DNA of 64,000 nucleotides. It comes from Prostheceraeus crozeri (lineage: Eukaryota; Platyhelminthes; Polycladida; Euryleptidae). Position 1 is the first letter of the stretch; every line of letters begins with the position of its first letter. The translations under genes were made by a program, and so were the position numbers. Positions 21,271 to 32,733 of this stretch are shown here, piece by piece. Below the pieces are notes generated by a model. It was not told the DNA's origin, did not search any database, and saw only the letters and a list, made by a program, of their open reading frames with translations. Where the stretch lies: assembly GCA_907163375.1 (NCBI GenBank), contig CAJQUW010007478.1:54310-118309 (forward strand), in the 5' to 3' direction.

Positions 21271-21957
21271 GATCATGTGAATATAAATTCATAGTATTTA
21301 ATCAAAGAATCAAGACTGCATACAGCTCTTCTTACAGCTACATGTAGAGCTGTAAGTCTGTTAGGTGGGCCTTTGTGTCAACTTGTTTCATAAGGCATTT
21401 GACTAAGTTGCATCTTCAGCTTATGCGGTAGCCTACCGTAATGAAGTTTTGATAGGCATCACATGGACGCCATTTTGAAACTTTTGAATTTTTTCAGAAC
21501 GGGCCCCACAAATGTTTAATTAATACCGGTAATGTATCTCGCATTCATGGTGAGAGTCTAAGGAAACATGCAACTAGATCTGTGGTTGACTGGATCGTAT
21601 TTGAAAGGTTAATGAGTTTTTGCTATAGAGCCAAAATAACTAACATCACGACAGAAAAGAACACATCGAGCCACAACTCCTGCGCATCTTTGCGGAAAAC
21701 GCAGTAGAGACAAACTTAAGCTCTACAGTAAATCATTCACCACCACACCAAGTTTCATCGAAATCCATGCAATAGTCTGGCAAAGGAAAAATCTGCGTCT
21801 ATGTTTCTATCACCAAAACATCCATCTTATAATGACTTCATTACGAAAACGCAGACAATAGCAAAAAGCTCTTTTGGATCGAATTACGTCTTCTGAAACA
21901 GTAGGCTGAAGCAGACATGCAGGATTATGATATGTATAGACCTACCTTTCATCTAGA
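21271..21957. other. Non-coding stretch
   Basis: A short TACAGCTACATGTAGAGCTGTA palindrome core lies near 21,333-21,356. Nothing coding is supported. Confidence 0.4.
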
Positions 21958-22463
21958 GAGTTGGAATTCTATGCGTTTTCATGAGAGAGTAGTTGCAAAA
22001 GAGGATGTTTTGTTAATAGAAATACACGCAGATTTTTCCTTTGCCACAGGCAAAGTTGCATCAGTATACATCTGTGGGTACTTTAAAATGTGTATAAGAT
22101 GATAAGAATGTGTAAACGCGCTTTTGATAGAGGCTCTTGATTCTTGAATTTCTATGCATATTCACAAGAGAGTACTTGCAAAATAGCTTCGCTTATTGAT
22201 GGGAAAAATAAAAATTTGTGTCCTAACTAATACAAATCTTTATCAATTTGCACCCAAAGGTACCCAAGAAGGCTATCTACAAGATAAGGGTGAGCAAACG
22301 CGCTTTCTACCAAGTGGCTTGAACAGCCATGTGTTTTCACAAGAGAGTCCTTGCAAAACGCAATCGTTTATTGCTGGTTTAACTCGCAGATTTGAGGCTT
22401 AACTTGTGCAAATCTGCATCAGCTTGCATCTGCAGATTGTACAAGTATTCTTGAACTAGTGAC
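21958..22463. repeat. Tandem array, about 2.8 units of ~180 bp
   Basis: Three diverged units start near 21,958, 22,140 and 22,323. Each has a TGAATTCTATG-like start, a conserved CACAAGAGAGTNCTTGCAAAA core (21,978, 22,160, 22,337), and later GCAGATTT and AAACGCGCTTT words. The short open frames over this stretch (21,917-22,102 and 22,196-22,402) follow the repeat and are not supported as genes. Confidence 0.7.
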
Positions 22464-24906
22464 TAAAAAAATCTAGCCACTTGGAAAGGAAATAATTCAG
22501 AAAACACAGCTGATATTGTTGAGAGCCATGTGGACGGTAAATGCAGCTAGTGAGGGAAAGACTGTGCGATTTCATTGGAGTAGCTGTGTTTCTATATTTC
22601 GAAAAGGTTCGTGACTTTAAATGGAAAGTTCAGCGTGTTCCACTAACTAGATTTTTCTAGATTTTTGATATATTGATAAAGTTTTTTTCTCTACAAGATA
22701 ATTCCACTATTGGAACTACTGCAATTTGTGGAGGGTTGATGAGTAATTCGCTATAGATTGCCTGTACTAATGCATGGATCCAGTTTACTGGGCCAGGCCT
22801 ACTGATCTATCTTTTTCTATACAACTGTCGTAATAGTCAAATGCGTTGTTCAGCAGAAAAGCTGCTGCATAATCTTGACTGCGTTCAGGAAGGAGCACCA
22901 TCGCCGATGAATATTCTAAGCCAATGGTTGAAGTGGGAATCTGAACAAAACAACAATCCTCAGTTCTATTCCCCACTGCAGCAAAATCAGTGGCTTATCC
23001 TTCTAGATGGGACAAAATGAGCATTTTATTCGTTCATGAGATATGTCGCTGTGGTCATATTGTATCAAGAATGAAAGTACGGTCTTGGTCATACCCGGCA
23101 TAAATTGCCAACAAAACGTCATGTCAGTAGTATGATCACACATAAAATGTAGTGTGTCGGCTGGCAGCGATATACCTTGACGAAATTCTTCTGCTTGAAA
23201 ACTGAAAGCAATTATTAGTTTCAGATATATAATTGCACATCAACTATATATGTTGCACGCCCATTGAAACTATTCAGCGTGATCGATTTTAGGCTATAGG
23301 CTAGTCAGCGCTGATGAGAAGTATTAAATGTCAACAATTGTTGTTAGCATAGCATTTCAATAGGCCTACTCAAGAAATTTGCATACATGAATTGCAGATT
23401 TGTTAGAAAGAAATACACAAGCTATTTCATAAATGCTCTTTTTGAAGCAAATTGGCTTGTTGGACACATGGTTAGCAATTGCTACTCTTCCATCACTTGC
23501 TGTGCGTGACCCAGTTGCATTAAACATGAAATGCTGTAAATTTAGGCCTATATGTAAGTTTCGAAATGTATTGAACTGTTCAGATGAATCAATATTGTTA
23601 TGATAATTCGGTTCTTGAATATAAGACGTAAAGTTGAAGCTGAACCAGAAACAGTGCCAAAAATGAATTTGTCTAGATTTATTTGCAAAAATCACCCACA
23701 TGTGGCAATTATTTTTTTTACCATAGTAGGCCTAAATTCCACCTTAATCAACAATAATTGTATGATCCTGACTCAGTGGATTCATTAAAAAACTTCACAA
23801 TCAGTTTCAGATTCATATAGTAAGGCTATTCATTGCATTCTTTAATCATTATATCACTGAAAATATGTGGGATGCAAAGAGCGTCTAGCTAGGAATGAAG
23901 TGAGAATATTTATTTACGTTTAACTTGTACAGATGTGGTGTTGAATAACTGTTATCAAAGTATTCATACTTCCCATTACGACTTTTCCAAACGCAATTAG
24001 TCGCTGGAACCTCCGGAAATTTTTTGGGACATTTAAGTCTCGCATGTTTTAATTCAATTTCACCAAATCATCCAATGATTTTTTAAAAATAATTTTTTAT
24101 GAATACGTTATACTGGCACAAAATCTGAAAAGGAACACAGAACGTATATTTGATATGTCCATTATTAAACGTCATAATTTAATTTTTTAGTAATTTCAAA
24201 CATTTTGCTACTTTTGCCGATATTTTAGGCGGTCATGTTTAAATTGATGACGTCCTGAAGCAAAACAGCGGCAGTAACAATCACTTTGAAAATCACGTTT
24301 GAATGATATTTCATCAAATTGATCCTAAAATTAAAAAATATAATTATTTTGTTATTTAAAAAGTGGAACTTTTAAGTCCCACGGGTGCGCAATGGGTTAA
24401 AGTAAAAATAAGGGCGTTTTTATACGCGAAGTGTACAAAGCGCCCTTATCATTTTTTTGAAATTCAAATATTCAAATTCAAACTTTGCTCCTTAAAATAC
24501 ATAGTTCACACCTAATATTTATATGACTAAGAGGTATTCCAACCTTCAAAAATTTGCTAAACGCCCTTTCCTCGCCATTATTGTACAGAGTGCCTTTTTT
24601 GTATGAAGTCCTCCTATTATTCGCTGGTTGTACGAATAGCCATTATTACTTTTTTTCGGCGTACAGAGAGCGCTTCATTTCAATAATTTATAATAATAGC
24701 AATATGCTATATTTGGAAATGACAGATGCATAACAATTACAAATAATCAAGGGGAAGATTAGTAGTCAATGAGAAATAATATCAGTATGAATCATTCGAT
24801 GGATAAAGTTCTTTCCGTTGATCGCATTGATGCTCGTTCTCCGCGGTCGATGCAGCCTGAGTCTGAGGATTCTTCGATGTGCTGTTTCTGGTGGTAGAAG
24901 TCGATG
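22464..24906. other. Non-coding; possible small elements
   Basis: A possible piggyBac-like end (CCCATTGCGCACC read leftward from TTAA at 24,397-24,400) may pair loosely with CCCATTACG at 23,972. A hairpin AATAAGGGCG...CGCCCTTAT spans 24,407-24,449. The 111-codon minus-strand frame at 23,366-23,701 has no motif that I recognise. Confidence 0.35.
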
Positions 24907-27606
24907 AAGCACGCAGAGCTGGAAAAATTCCACTGAAATTTTTTAATTCCAATTCCAATTCCAGAGCAGAAATTTCAATTCCAATTCCAGTCGAAACAGT
25001 TCAATTCAATTCCAATTCCATAATGAAATTCAATTCCGAATTCCGATAATTGCATGACACGTATATGTTAGTGTATCTAAAGTTTCCTCGCTTCAATCTA
25101 ACCCATATGCCCGTATCCTATCCTCGTTATTCCTGTGTGCCGTTCCCTGCGTCGTTCATATGTGCGTTCTCATGTTCACAGTTCATATTTCTTGTGTACA
25201 TGTACATGTATATATGTAGCCGGTCAGCCTACGCCATTTTCGTTTCGTAAACGAGATATTCAATGTCTTGTGAAAAAGAGAAAAGAAAATTAACGGTCAG
25301 CAAAGAATCAAACACTGAGAGAGAGAGATAGAGCATAGAAATTAACAGTACCATAGAAAGTCCTAGAATAGAAATTGCATGAAAATTATGGGACACGCCG
25401 GGGGAACTAAGTTGGGGCAAAACGCAAATTGTGCGAGCTGGTTTCCATGTTTTCTAATTTGTATTTACATTTATCAAGCCAAATTGTGATCTGGATTACT
25501 GCCCCTTGTCCAAAGATCAAACACAAAAGCAACAGTGAATTTACAAAATACTGCGGCGACATGATGACAAAGAAAGAAATCCTTTAAAAAGTTCTGTACG
25601 TTCATCATTTTGAAATATCGCTCCTATAATCTATCAAGAGCATTATCAGTCACATATGCAACTTGCAATGTCGATTTACAGAACATACATTGCTCCAGCG
25701 TCAGAGGTCAAGAAATCTCAGAGTATTCATTTTACTTGAAAGGGCTCCCATGTTCACTATATTTGAACAATTTTCAAAATCTTTACATGCTTTCGAATAT
25801 CAGCTTCCAAAATATCATCACACTATATCACATGTGTCATTTAATAATTAATTGAAAAATTCCAGCGACTATTCACTTATCTGAGAAATTATTGTCGGTG
25901 AAGAAGCTTTCAATGTGTTTATTCGACAAAAGCGCTAGGTTTCTTAACCGTATGAAGATCATCCTATAACTAGAATTTTTTTCTATTGAATTTTTGAGAT
26001 ATTCTTACAACCAGTGCACCGCCCACATTCAATTATGACTTTGTGGACCAATTTTTAATTAAAATTTTGAAAAATAGTTGTTGATGACTGCTGCAAATCG
26101 ACACAATATACCAACTCAGGGAATAGTAGGCTATACCACATGAAACAATGCCACCATCTATCTAAATAATGTCTTCATAAAAATCCTGCATTGATTTGCT
26201 GGCAACAACTTCCATAACCAACTTGGCAAATAGTTTGACTATGATGCAATGTTTTAGATCGAATCTGATCTACAAACCATTTATTTTTCCATGTGCCATC
26301 ATTGTACATAGGCAAGATATCAAACTTCCATTCTAGTGTACTATTATCTACTTCTATGAGTGAGAGAGAGAGAGAGCGAGAGAAATGCGAATAAATCTAT
26401 TAATAAACTGACACAAGAAAGAAATTCAATGTGCGAATAACGTGATTGTTGATGAAAGAAAAAACGACGATAAAAATGATATCATGAAAACTGATCAATG
26501 GTCCATGTTAAAAAAAGGAGATTAAAAATTCCGTGATAAGAACGAAATGTGGTCGGGTCGAAAGCTAGCGAGCAGAGATTAAAGGAAGCTCTTTCAATTT
26601 TCAAAAGAAAGTGGATTTATCGTCAGGTCTCAAAAATTTGCTTAAATTAGAGACAATGAGAAATTGAAACAACAACAACACATCCGACATCTTCAATAGC
26701 TGTTAGAAGAACTCCGGGCTCTTGCGGTGTAACTTGACTACAGAAGTAGCAACTACAACTGCCTACCAGCGAACAACAACACGGTAGAGTATGCGGCAAC
26801 ATATCAACGAGCGCGATTGAAGATTGACGGTATAAGTGACACTGATATTCATGAGATTTATGATATTATTTTGGTATAAGTGAGTCCGATCGAATTGAAG
26901 TGAATTCAACATCAAGAAGTGAACTGCAAGTTTAAAGTTTTTCTTTTATCGTTGAGTATCGTATTAGTATAACTATAGTCTTGAAAATTAGTATTGTCAA
27001 TTGTTGTGGTTGGAAGTTGAATAATATTTCATGTCATTGCCATTTTAATTGAATCATTAATTATTAGAATAATTTGTTGACACTGTCTATATTGTGATTT
27101 GAACTGACAGGCTGCCCTTTAATGCAGGGTTAATTTTCCTCTTTCCAAACCGATTGTTTTTCGTGTGTACAACAACTAAGTTGATCTCCAATTTTTGTGC
27201 TTATCCAATCAATAACTAAATTCAACAATTGTTTTATTTTGACTGTCTTACATGATAAACAACTAAATAACAGATTGAACAAATATGATTATCTTTTCAT
27301 TGTTTGCTTAATTGCTGAATTAACATTGTCCGGTGGCTGTAGGCCCATCAAAGTCACAATTGGCACCCTTTATTCAACAATAGAACAAAACTAGCTCTGT
27401 CGATCTATCTCTCTCTCTTATCTCTGCGTGCAGTTAACACAACGGCCGAATACTGTGATTTCAATTTTTGTACAAATAGATTTATCACTGGTCTATCGAA
27501 AAAGTGGAATTGAGGTTTATGAAGGTCAATTCCAATTCCAATTCCAGTAGATTTAAATATCGTCAATTCCAATTCCAATTCCGACTTTTACAACTCTGGA
27601 AGCACG
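24906..27606. mobile_element. 2.7-kb non-autonomous hAT element, perfect target duplication
   Basis: The element proper is 24,914-27,598. It starts CAGAGCTGGAAAA and ends with the inverted TTTTACAACTCTG. Both ends carry several AATTCC repeats (24,948-25,045 and 27,520-27,582). GAAGCACG is present immediately outside both ends (24,906-24,913 and 27,599-27,606), a perfect 8-bp duplication. No transposase frame is visible; the interior is AT-rich with GA-type microsatellites (25,315-25,335, 26,358-26,382, 27,403-27,420). I infer a relatively recent insertion mobilised in trans. Confidence 0.9.
26357..26382. repeat. (GA)n microsatellite
   Basis: GAGAGA run with one GC interruption, inside the 2.7-kb hAT element. 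Confidence 0.8.
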
Positions 27607-28320
27607 TGTCCCCGGTGCTGTAATATTTTGCTAAACAGTCTATTTTCACTTTTCTCAACTATTGAGCTTGCGTCCGCCGTTTTGCTGTATACTCTTCGCT
27701 GCTTATGTTGCTGATCTCCTCGGCTTTTCACAATCTTCATTGAGTGCTCTTTTTGCATTTTTCAAAATCCTGCTTACGTCGGCGTTCATATGTAGTTTTT
27801 GTGTGAAGATGACATCGAGGATTATGATTTCTGAAGTTCTTCTGATGTGGCGGCTCCATTTTGGTTATTGCTCTTTGAAAGATTATTTCTTGAGATTTGG
27901 CTTCGTTGAAGTTGTGGCTCTTGTTTAATGCCCACTCCTTGTAACTAGGCTGCTTGTCGTGTGGTCGCGCGCTCTCGCTCCGTCGTGAAGTTTGTCATCA
28001 TCATTCGGATTTCTTTGTGTCTGTGTATTGTTAGGAGAAAAATATATCATTGTGTGGGTCTTCGTCCCTTAAATCGAATGGTCTGTGTCTCCATCCTCAA
28101 TACGGCTTCGATAGTGTGGCTTTTTCCATTTTTTGTGCGGATTGCTTCTGTGCTGAACAATTCTCAGTAATACACTTGCCCGTCTGTGACAACGCACAGT
28201 ACCGGCGTGATACAGTCACTTGTACGATCAATAGAATCTGACGTACTCGAGGGAGGTACCTCACTTGTTTGGAATTCCTGAAACAATTCTAATACAAGAA
28301 ATCTCGCACTTTTGGTCCGT
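27607..28320. other. Leader region before the LINE; weak minus-strand coding texture
   Basis: On the minus strand 27,955-27,735 is open for about 73 codons, basic and glutamine/lysine-rich, and 24,913-24,780 beyond the hAT insertion is open again with a serine/threonine-rich reading. Both may be pieces of one older transposon gene split by the hAT element. Not identified. Confidence 0.25.
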
Positions 28321-28326
28321 TGTGTT

Positions 28327-28380
28327 GATGGTGTAGAGGTTAAGTGGTCATCTTACCTGCAAGGTCGGTGGTTTCGATCC
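28327..28380 (+). promoter_or_regulatory. tRNA-like A box and B box (pol III type)
   Basis: TGGTGTAGAGGTTAAGTGG resembles a tRNA D-arm/A box and, 22 bp later, GGTTTCGATCC matches a B box except for one extra T. The spacing is tRNA-like and the bases between could form an anticodon arm (ACCTGCA loop). No matching 5' acceptor half is apparent, so it is not called as a tRNA gene. It ends 5 bp before the first ATG of the LINE frame. It may be a SINE head or an internal promoter of the LINE. Confidence 0.5.
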
Positions 28381-28384
28381 GTGG

Positions 28385-30166
28385 ATGAACGATTTTTCTT
28401 TTCGTGCAATTGACTTCACGATGTCCCCGAAAAGAGGCACCAGATCTAACTCGACAAAACCCTCATCGTGTGATAACGTGGAGGGTCTTAAGCATATTCT
28501 TGAAGAAAATGGAAGGGAATTGTCCTCCTTGCGGTCCATGTTTGCTTCCAAATTCGAAATGATAAACGTGAGTATCAATCGGCTTATAACAAGAATTGAT
28601 GGAATTGAAGCAGCTATTGATTCCCTGAGGATGGAACAAACAAACCAGAGGCAAGAGATCGACAATTTGAAGTCCAATTTGAGCAATTGTAAACCTTACG
28701 ATCCTGATGTCTTATTTCAAGAGATGGAACAAAGACAAAACCGACTCTCCAATTTGGTTGTTTTTGGCCTGCCCGAGAAAACTAATGGGAGCGTCGATGA
28801 AAGATTTCAGCACGACGTTTCAGAAATGCAGATGGTAGCGCGCTATCTTGATGTTCCCAATCTCCAAATTACATCCTATACTAGAATTGGTAAAGCGAGA
28901 AACGGCCCAAGGTTGTTGAAAGTGAGACTTGCTGACTTGGAATCAAGAAATGACATTTTGAGAAGATCGAAAAGGTTAAGGCATTATGAAAGGCATAAAA
29001 TTTTCATTAAGCCTGACTTTACAGTTTGCCAGCAGAAACAAGAAAAAGTGTTAAGAGAAGAGCTTACACTACGCAAAGAGGCGGGAGAAGATGTCATCAT
29101 CTACAGAGGCAGAGTACAGCATCGATCACTGATTAAGAATTTTTCAAAATTGATTTTACCTTATCGAAAGCTTCCAAGATTAATGTCTACGAATTTGAAT
29201 AGAGCTTTTAACAAGATGGACGACATTGTTGCCTTGATGGGCATAAAAGAGATCCATATTTTTGGCGCAACAGAATCTTGGCTCACTTCGGAGGACCCGG
29301 ATAGTGCTTTCTCTATCGGTGATTTCCTGACTTTTCGGGATGACAGAGATGATGGTCGCCAAGGCGGCGGAGTGGTAGTTTGGGTAAGAACTTATCTCAA
29401 ACCAATTTTGATTACAACGTCTGGTGACCCTTGTGACTCCAACAGTATCTGGCTCTACTTTCACGAATTGAACATCTGTTTCGTATGTATTTACATCCCG
29501 CCTAATTCTACTGCACAACGTCAGAGAGACACATTGAACTATGTTGCTTTCAACCTCGATGCATTTTTGTTGCAGCATCCTATGCGTGATATTATGGTGA
29601 CTGGCGATTTCAACAGAATTGACATAACATCCCTGGAAATCGGTTTTGATGTTTCGAATATTGTGACTGAGCCGACTCGCGGTTCTGCAATCCTGGATTT
29701 AGTCGTCTTATCTCCCACTTTGAAAGATGAATACCAATGTTTTGTAGAACCGCCCATTGCAAACTAAGATAATAATTCCATACTTTGCATTCCTAAAGAA
29801 TCAGTGAAGTCATCATACGCCAAGGTTTGTACTGTTTTCGACCTGCGTGAGTCCCACGTCAATGACTTTTTGAGAAGTATGAGTAGTGTAAATTTCTTGC
29901 CACTTTACGACATGGAACTGTCTACGGATGAAAAGTGTAATTATCTGAAAATGGCCTTGCGTTCCAACTTCTGTGAGTCCATTCCGTCTACCAAAGTGGT
30001 CATGACTGCAAAAGACAAACCCTTCATTACTCCTTTAATCAAATCGTTGATAAATCGACGCTGGTTTGCTTATAGGCAGCGAAATTTTAGTGTTTACCAT
30101 CATCTTAGTGCTAAAGTAAAGTCTATGATCTTTCAAGAAAAAATCTCTTCGAACAGTCTCTTCTGA
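28385..30166 (+). pseudogene. Non-LTR retrotransposon: ORF1-like plus endonuclease, RT missing
   Basis: One frame, 28,385-29,767, continues after a single TAA stop to 30,166. The likely start is the second ATG (28,421, MSPKRGTRSNSTKPSS). Residues about 30-100 are a coiled coil. About 115-215 are the RRM-like ORF1 fold (RLSNLVVFGLPEK, then ESRNDILRRSKRLR and IFIKPDFTVCQQKQE). From about 275 follows an apurinic-type endonuclease: ATESWLTSEDPDSAFSIGDF, GGGVVVWVR, GDFNRID and AILDLVVLS. The final Ser-Asp-His motif is lost: the serine position is the TAA and the histidine reads Asn (stop-DNNSI). The last 120 residues are the linker that normally leads to the reverse transcriptase (KPFITPLIKSLINRRWFAYR). 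No reverse transcriptase follows. ORF1 and endonuclease lie in one frame without a stop between them. A dead, 3'-truncated LINE. Confidence 0.85.
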
Positions 30167-30341
30167 AATGCGTGATTGATTCGCAAATGCTGCATCTCAT
30201 GTTTCCGAAAGAATCAGTTGGATTCGTCTTGCGCAATTGAGTACCCCTGCTTCTCGGTTCGATGAAACTTCCTTGAAATCTTTGAGAATTCTTCTAAACC
30301 CACGAGGACGGCCTCTGTCCATTACACGGTTTCCGTATCTG

Positions 30342-32733
30342 CCATGTTAGCTCATCATCATCGCCAATTTGAATCCGGTTTTGTCCCCGACAAGCGAGGG
30401 TGGCCGGATCTACCTCACTGCAGCGAAATTTTCCTGACCCCTTCACGCCACCTAGACCTATTTAAGGCATCTTCTTTCTTCAGGCCGGCCTTCTTCATCT
30501 CCTCCTCTACTTGATTTCTCCACATACGCTTGGGCCGTCCTCGCTTGCGTTTTCCTTCAACTTGAAGATGAAGGGCTTTCTGCAGAACATTGTCATGTTC
30601 TCTCCTCAGCACGTGACCGTACCACCGTACCCCGCTTGCCTTCGCCAAATTTCCGATCTCTTCCTTCAAGCCCAACATGTCCATCAAGATGGTGCTGTTC
30701 TTCCTGTCCTTCAGCTTGGCTCCACAAATCGCTCTGATCATCGCTCTTTCTGCCCTCCTCAGGATGTTCATTTCGTTTTCCCGCAAGCACCATGTTTCAC
30801 TTCCGTACAGCATCACTGATCTTACACAACTACGGTAGACCATCCCTTTCAATTTCAAGGAGAATCTTCTTCCAAGCAACAGTTCACTGATTTCCCGAAA
30901 TCTCATCCACCCAAGTCGCACTCTCGCCGTAACTGCAGCTTCACATCCACCACTGGCATTGACTCTGCTACCTAAGTAACAGGCTCGCACAGTTTCGATT
31001 CCTTGGCATAGCTCTTCAGTGCCCATCACATCATCTCCACCGGACCCTAGGCATCTCTCGCACGAAAAATTCCGCGCAAGGTTGGACGTCACTTTCTTCA
31101 CTTTCGCGCATCTGCCGTGAATCCAGAGCCCGCATTTTGTGCACAGCACCGAGTTCTTCATTACTCTTTTCCCACACACACCACATGGATCTCTCTTTGA
31201 TTTTACTCTTTCTCCTTCTGAGCCACTCATCATCACTTTCGTTTTGTTGATATTTACTTTCATACCCTTTGATTCCAGCGCTTCTCTCCATTTAGCAAAC
31301 TTCACTCTCAGCTCATCCAACGACTCGCTTGTCAAAACAATATCGTCTGCATAGAGCATCTCCGCTAGCGGTCCTTCTCTTGCATCTCCAGTCACCACAT
31401 CCATTACGATAGCGAACAACAGAGGCGACAGAACGGACCCTTGGTGGACTCCAACTTCCACGGAAAACACGTCCGACAACTTCGATCCAGATCTGACTTG
31501 TGTCCTTGCCCCATCGTACAAACTCATAACCGCTCTCACTATCACTTCCGTCAGACCCTTCTTTCGCATCGCCCATTCCAGTACTCGCCTTGGGACTCCA
31601 GATCCACGAAGCACATGAACAATTTCTTGTCTTTGTCCATGTACTCTTCCTGCAATCTTCGCAATACGAAAATGGCATCTGTCGTGCCCTTGCCTGGCAT
31701 GAAGCCAAATTGCGACTCGTCCAAAGAAACAAACTCCCGAATTCTCCGCTCCAACACTCTCCACGATCTTCATCCCATGTTCCAGGAGTTTGATTCCCCT
31801 ATACGCTCCGCAATTCATGGCATCACCTTTTCCCTTAAAAACTGGCACCACTACGCTTGTTTGCCATTCTTCTGGCATTCCCTTGCCTTCCATGACACCC
31901 TGACAAATTTCCGTCATGACACGAATTCCGACTTCTCCACTCGCTTGGATCATCTCGACAGACACATCTGACAGCCCAGCTGCTTTCCTTGTCTTCATAT
32001 CATTCATTGCTCTTATCACTTCGCCTCTGGAAACATTCTTCTCTGGCCCTTCTACCTTGTTCACGTGGGTATTTTGATCCCATTCATTCTCCTCATTCAT
32101 TATCACCTCCATGTGTTCCTTCCATATTCGTCCTCTGTCATCCTCCGTGAAACCCAGACGTCCATCTTTCCCCCTCATACACCGTCCTCCTTCGACATCT
32201 TTCCCTTCACGCTTCATGATCTTGACACGTCTGAAGATCTCATGCGGATTTTCCTTCATTTTTCCATCTCCTTCACGGCCTCCTGCTTCATGGCCCTTGC
32301 AACAGCTTTCTTCGCCTGCTTTTTCTTGCTCCTGTAATTAGCTTTGTTGCTTTCTGAACCATTCATCTTTAGGGTTTTAAACGCTTCCTTTTTCATGGCT
32401 ATTGCTTTCTTTACTTCATCATTCCACCACCAGGTATCCCCTCGATCTCGTCTTCCTTTCTTCTTTCCACAAACTTCATCGCATGCCTGCAGCACCCCAG
32501 TCTTGAAAGCATCCCACAGATCAGTCGCTTCAACATCAACAAGTTGCTCAACCCTTTCCTGGAATTGTAGTCTCGTTCCTTCATTTTCAAGTTTCCAAAC
32601 TTTTCTTCTTGAAACGCGCTCCTTTCTCACAATCTTACGTGTCCTTGCTTTGTCCAAATCTGCAATTAGCAATCGGTGCTGCAATTCGCCAGCGATTGTA
32701 TATAGCTATATATAAAATATCCCATGTTAGCTC
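30342..32733 (-). mobile_element. 5'-truncated LINE on the minus strand with 12-bp target duplication
   Basis: CCATGTTAGCTC occurs at 30,342-30,353 and at 32,722-32,733, bounding the element. Its 3' end (left) is a short GATGATGATGA-type tail after the untranslated region; its 5' end (right) begins inside the endonuclease domain, the usual sign of incomplete reverse transcription. A perfect duplication suggests a fairly recent insertion, later damaged by small deletions. Confidence 0.85.
30415..32684 (-). pseudogene. LINE reverse transcriptase with cysteine finger
   Basis: From 32,684 leftward: the tail of the endonuclease (QHRLLIADL), a lysine-rich linker with WWWNDEVKKAI, then after a frame change at about 32,258 a frame of 614 codons. 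Reverse transcriptase blocks seen are SRGEVIRAMNDMKTRKAAG, WQTSVVVPVFKGKGD, GAYRGIKLLEHGMKIVE, QGSVLSPLLFAIVMD and the catalytic YADDIVL. In the middle (about 31,550-31,770) the frame is wrong: the correct reading, ESQFGFMPGKGTTDAIFVLR and LFMCFVDLE, lies in another frame, and the bases for the K-A-F-D-R part after FVDLE are deleted. So the first catalytic aspartate is out of frame. After the RT comes a C-x2-C finger (CGVCGKRV, LCTKCGLWIHGRC, CERC) and a C-terminal domain ending in GKRKRGRPKRMW. Clade not assigned; RTE/Proto2-type relatives are possible. Confidence 0.9.

Noticed and set aside
23366-23701. 111-codon minus-strand frame
   Set aside because: No start context, no domain and no coding-like composition compared with flanks.
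28320-28395. Functional tRNA gene
   Set aside because: A and B boxes are present but acceptor arms do not pair, so it is reported only as a tRNA-like promoter or SINE head.
30511-32715. Plus-strand frames opposite the LINE reverse transcriptase
   Set aside because: They are antisense shadows of the minus-strand LINE, whose frame has clear motifs.
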